A stretch of 64,000 nt of DNA from the NCBI RefSeq assembly GCF_000152725.1, contig NZ_CH724131.1, positions 1,351,856 through 1,415,855 on the forward strand, in the 5' to 3' direction. Below the pieces are notes generated by a model. The model saw only the letters and a program-made list of their open reading frames with translations, ran no database searches and was not told where the DNA came from. Positions within the stretch are counted from its first letter, which is position 1. Every line of letters begins with the position of its first letter. Positions 61,123-64,000 of this stretch are shown in pieces. The translations under genes and the position numbers were made by a program. This stretch comes from Pseudooceanicola batsensis HTCC2597 (GTDB lineage Bacteria > Pseudomonadota > Alphaproteobacteria > Rhodobacterales > Rhodobacteraceae).

Positions 61123-62757
61123 ATGGCGATGTCCACTCACTTTGAGAATGAGGAGCACCCCTTCGGCTCCGCCGAGATGGCAAGTGCTCATGACGCGGCG
61201 CGTGCGGGCATGTTCAGGAAGAGCGATACCGCCATCTATTGCGGTGAACTGGAGGGGCGTTCCCTGTTCTATGACGGTGAAGGCGGTATCCTGCTCGTCG
61301 CTGGTGCGCGCTCCGGCAAGCTGCGCGATATCCTCGCCTATACTCTGTGCAAGGGTATCTGTGACGGTCGTACCATCATTGTGCTCGATCCCAAGGGCGA
61401 ACTGGCAGCGATCTCCCGTGACCAGATACTGGAAAGCGGACGTGGCAAGAAAGTCCTCACTTTCAATCCGCGCGGCCTGCACAATCTGCCTCAGCACAAG
61501 ATCAATCCGGTCGGATATCTTAAATGGTCATCGCCGACCCTGATTCCCGATCTCAAGCTGTTTCTGGAAAACTGGATCGCAAAGAGCGGTGCGGCACAGG
61601 CCGAATACTTCGAGCATAATGCCCGCCGATGGGCGGAAGCCATTTGCCTGAGCCTTATCAAGACGCACGGCGAGCTGGAACTGCCGCAATTCTACCGCGT
61701 GGTGAACCTGCTCTCAGGCGGCGGTAAGGAGTGGATCGACTTTGCTTATGAGATGCACACAAGCGGCATTCAGGTCTCCCGCGATATTGAAGAAGAAATC
61801 GCAGCGATGCGCGAAGACCGCTCGGGTGGGTTTCAAGGCATCATTGGCGAACTTCAAAAGTCTGTGGCCTGCCTGTCCGACCCGCTGCTCTCTGAGGCCG
61901 TCTCGGGGCCTGTAAGCTATGATCTGAGCGAACTGTGCGAAGACGGCATGCCCGTCCAGCTTTATCTCGTTGTCCCGGTGGAGATGATCCCGCTCTGGGC
62001 ACCTGTGCTCAAGAGCCTCTTTGTCGGCTGCCTAATCGAAAAATCCCGTGAGCCAGAGGCCCGGCGTCAGCTCTGGATACTCGATGAATGCGGACAGCTT
62101 GGCAGCTTCCCGGTGGTGCCGCAGATGTTCACCTACGGCGCAGGCATCGGCATCCAGCCCTATGCCGTCTTCCAGTCCACAAGCCAGATGGACGCTCTCG
62201 CTCCGCAGGCCCGCCAGCTGATTACCTCCAGTGCCAGCCTGCAAATGTACTTTGCCACGCGCGATCTCGGCTCCGCCAAGACCGTCTCAGAGGTGCTGGG
62301 CACACAGACGCTGCGGACGGACGATCCGCTCACGCAAAGCCGCGCGAAGCTCAAGAAAGAGCAACTGATGGCAGCGCTGCTCGGCGGCGGTGATCCCTTC
62401 CGGCTTGCCAGCCAGATTGCCCAGCTGGGGCACGAGACGGGACATACGAGAAAACATGCGCGCCAGCTCCGCACGCCCGATGAGGTGATGCGCACAGCCA
62501 AGGACGGCATGTATCTGCTCTGCGATGATCTGCCGGGACCGCTCTACGCGCAGCGCAAGCCATACTGGACACGGAGATGGATGGCAGGGCGCTATCACCC
62601 GAACCCGTATCATCCGCCGTTGGAAAGTGTGAAGGTCGCGACCTTCTGGGGGATGCGCCCGCGCAAGATCATCACGGAAGATGTGCCCGCTCAGTATGCC
62701 CACCTGCCGCAATATCGAGGCGGCTCCTGGTCGTACGTTGAGGGGTTCCGGCCATGA
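61123..62757 (+). CDS. VirD4/TraG-type conjugative coupling protein
   Basis: A 544-residue type IV secretion coupling ATPase that brings the relaxase-DNA complex to the mating channel. The nucleotide-binding loop is GARSGK (61-66), followed by Leu instead of the usual Ser, Thr or Gly; VLDPKGEL (88-94) and the Walker B LWILDECGQLG (Asp321, Glu322) are typical of VirD4. The YAVFQSTSQMDAL segment is the family's Gln-containing motif. Unlike VirD4, there are no N-terminal membrane helices. It starts immediately after the stop of the membrane protein gene. It is the main evidence that the element belongs to a conjugation system. Confidence 0.88.
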   Translation: MAMSTHFENEEHPFGSAEMASAHDAARAGMFRKSDTAIYCGELEGRSLFYDGEGGILLVAGARSGKLRDILAYTLCKGICDGRTIIVLDPKGELAAISRDQILESGRGKKVLTFNPRGLHNLPQHKINPVGYLKWSSPTLIPDLKLFLENWIAKSGAAQAEYFEHNARRWAEAICLSLIKTHGELELPQFYRVVNLLSGGGKEWIDFAYEMHTSGIQVSRDIEEEIAAMREDRSGGFQGIIGELQKSVACLSDPLLSEAVSGPVSYDLSELCEDGMPVQLYLVVPVEMIPLWAPVLKSLFVGCLIEKSREPEARRQLWILDECGQLGSFPVVPQMFTYGAGIGIQPYAVFQSTSQMDALAPQARQLITSSASLQMYFATRDLGSAKTVSEVLGTQTLRTDDPLTQSRAKLKKEQLMAALLGGGDPFRLASQIAQLGHETGHTRKHARQLRTPDEVMRTAKDGMYLLCDDLPGPLYAQRKPYWTRRWMAGRYHPNPYHPPLESVKVATFWGMRPRKIITEDVPAQYAHLPQYRGGSWSYVEGFRP

Positions 62758-62768
62758 CAGGATGCAGT

Positions 62769-63062
62769 CTACGCGACCTTGGGGACGATACGGCCCTGAA
62801 CGAGTTCAGCCAGATCAAGGTGATCGCCAAACTTGGCGTGGAAGGTGCGCATGTCTTCTTCCGATCTGTCCATTGCAAAACAGAGATGGCGCAGGGTCTC
62901 AACAGGCCCCTGAGCAAAAGCGACATCAAAGCTATCCTGATAAATCATCGCGGCAACAGTCTCGGGGTCGGCCCCGTCCGCAATAGCCTGGTTGGCAAGT
63001 TTGCGAACCTCAGCACTCAGAGCGTCATAGTCAAACTCATCGGAAGGTTGGGAATTGGTCAT
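62769..63062 (-). CDS. Small acidic protein of unknown function
   Basis: A 97-residue acidic helical protein beginning MTNSQPSDEFDYDALSAEVR. ATG 63060-63062 has GGAGA upstream. It is transcribed against the coupling protein gene, with 11 bases between stops, and divergently from the next gene, whose possible TTG start it overlaps. No domain is recognised. Confidence 0.6.
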   Translation of the reverse strand: MTNSQPSDEFDYDALSAEVRKLANQAIADGADPETVAAMIYQDSFDVAFAQGPVETLRHLCFAMDRSEEDMRTFHAKFGDHLDLAELVQGRIVPKVA

Positions 63063-63561
63063 TAGGTCTCCAATCACTGGTGAAAAAGAAATCGTACCAG
63101 AGTTCGATTCCGCGCGGCAAATTTCGCTGCAAGATGAATTGCGCATGCGCATTGAACTGGTGGCTGACCCCGCTGCGCGCGCGGAACTGGAACGGGGCTA
63201 TCAGCGCTGTGAGCGGCGGGATCAACTCCTTGGCGCGGTGCTGCAAAGAGCAGAAGCCCGCTACATTGCCGAACACCTGAAGCCGGATGCCCGCCTTAAC
63301 TTCACCCCCGTCGAGTTCGAGCGCTCCTATGCCGATGAATTGCGCCGCGTGAAGACGGCCTATCATGCGAGACCCGAGATAGATGCTCTCAAGGAACGCG
63401 CAACGGCACGTAGCCGAAACGGATGGCGAACCCTCAGCCATGCTGCGCGCGAAATCGCCCGGCACCAGCAAGACACCCACCTGTCGAAAGAGGCGTTTTC
63501 GCAAATGCGCAGCAATCGCGCCGAGGTAAGTCGCAGCTTTCAAAGAGCGGTCGGACGATAG
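63055..63561 (+). CDS. Mobile-element protein of unknown function
   Basis: A helical charged protein of up to 168 residues. The open frame begins with a TTG at 63055 (VIRSPITGEKEIVPEFDSAR), and an ATG at 63145 would give 138 residues starting MRIELVADPAARAELERGYQ. I keep the longer form because the N-terminal part looks like protein. The C-terminal ATARSRNGWRTLSHAAREIA is basic. No known domain is recognised. Confidence 0.5.
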   Translation: MVIRSPITGEKEIVPEFDSARQISLQDELRMRIELVADPAARAELERGYQRCERRDQLLGAVLQRAEARYIAEHLKPDARLNFTPVEFERSYADELRRVKTAYHARPEIDALKERATARSRNGWRTLSHAAREIARHQQDTHLSKEAFSQMRSNRAEVSRSFQRAVGR

Positions 63562-63582
63562 CGCATATCAGCAAGCGCTAAT

Positions 63583-63599
63583 GTGTTGTGCTGCAACAT
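63583..63599 (+). promoter_or_regulatory. Operator-like palindrome, copy 2
   Basis: The core TGTTG and CAACA separated by five bases matches copy 1 at 50978-50994 and, like it, is followed by TTGCGTT. It lies about 130 bases before the next forward gene. The remaining 63600-63727 bases contain only the leader and an AAAGGAG ribosome-binding site. Confidence 0.5.
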
Positions 63600-63727
63600 T
63601 TTTTGCGTTGAAACCGAGGTCATCAATATGATATGTTCACTCTTTGTTCTTGTCCGCAAAAGCGTCAGAGAAGAACAAGAAACAAATCCCGAAAACTGAA
63701 ACCCAACCAAGGAAAGGAGTACATTCC

Positions 63728-64000
63728 ATGGACAGAACACCTGCATCCAATCAACCGCTGGAGACCCTGCGAGACGGGCGTTTGAAAGCGACCCTGTGGG
63801 AGAACCAGAGCGATAACGGCCCCTATCACACCGTCACGCTTGCCAAGGTCTATGAGGACAAGGACGGGCATCTCCAAGAGACAAGTTCGTTCTCGGCCTC
63901 AGAGTTGCTGCGCGTGGCAGAGCTTGCCCGCGAGTCTCACGGCCTGATCCGCGACCTGCGCCGCGAACACAATCTCGACCGTAGCGCCGATCGAGACACC
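63728..64000 (+). CDS. Mobile-element protein, cut by the window end
   Basis: At least 91 residues are visible, beginning MDRTPASNQPLETLRDGRLK; the frame is open to the end of the window. GGAAAGGAG precedes the ATG. The segment ATLWENQSDNGPYHTVTLAK followed by VYEDKDG and FSASELLRVAELA resembles short conserved proteins found in many plasmids and integrative elements; their role is unknown. It lies downstream of the operator-like palindrome copy 2. Confidence 0.6.
   Translation, partial: MDRTPASNQPLETLRDGRLKATLWENQSDNGPYHTVTLAKVYEDKDGHLQETSSFSASELLRVAELARESHGLIRDLRREHNLDRSADRDT

Overview
The window reads as the chromosome of a GC-rich alphaproteobacterium of the Rhodobacteraceae/Rhodobacterales type that carries an integrated mobilizable or conjugative element. 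The host assignment rests on the gene families (glutamine-dependent NAD synthetase, modABC, the selU/selD pair with SelD fused to a flavoprotein, class II histone-deacetylase-like amidohydrolase, Hint-domain and ExeM-type secreted proteins), the very high GC content and Rhodobacterales-style dispersed hairpin repeats.

Region 1 (1 to about 36.98 kb) is chromosomal. It holds the arginine genes argF (cut by the window edge) and argD, a MORN-repeat exported protein, nadE, a flavodoxin-like protein, a zincin metallopeptidase, a response regulator, methylmalonyl-CoA epimerase with a DUF1467 protein, an EI24/CysZ-like membrane protein with a nitroreductase, a histone-deacetylase-family enzyme, an M48 lipoprotein peptidase, rimO, an AsmA protein, a tyrosine phosphatase, modABC, selU and selD. 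The tightly packed operon at 23.1-27.1 kb encodes circularly permuted ATP-grasp, alpha-E, transglutaminase and the bacterial proteasome-like protease Anbu. After it come tRNA-Leu(GAG), a peptidoglycan-binding-domain protein, lipB, a cytochrome c, a very large ExeM/NucH-type nuclease and a frameshifted Hint-domain gene.

Region 2 (about 36.98-64 kb) is visibly richer in A/T and is mobile-element DNA. It opens with mobC and a relaxase gene next to a candidate oriT hairpin, followed by the antirestriction gene ardA. A seven-gene, end-to-end overlapping minus-strand operon (39.9-50.6 kb) then encodes a ribbon-helix-helix protein, HsdM, HsdS, a DUF262/DUF1524 protein, HsdR, a reverse transcriptase and a PD-(D/E)XK-like nuclease. 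A type I restriction system with a reverse transcriptase and a nuclease translationally coupled to hsdR is the most striking feature of the window and the best candidate for an undescribed defence system. Upstream of this operon lies a strongly structured non-coding segment with a predicted three-way junction.

The rest of the element has a run of small overlapping genes, an H-NS-family protein, an RTX-like secreted protein pair, a DsbA-like thioredoxin with a membrane partner, a short tyrosine recombinase flanked by a 22-bp inverted repeat, an AT-rich accessory operon (unknown protein, ankyrin protein, frameshifted membrane protein, secreted protein) and a VirD4/TraG coupling protein whose membrane anchor appears to be a separate upstream gene. 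A shared operator-like palindrome precedes two forward transcription units of the element (50.98 and 63.58 kb), suggesting common regulation. The right end of the element is outside the window.
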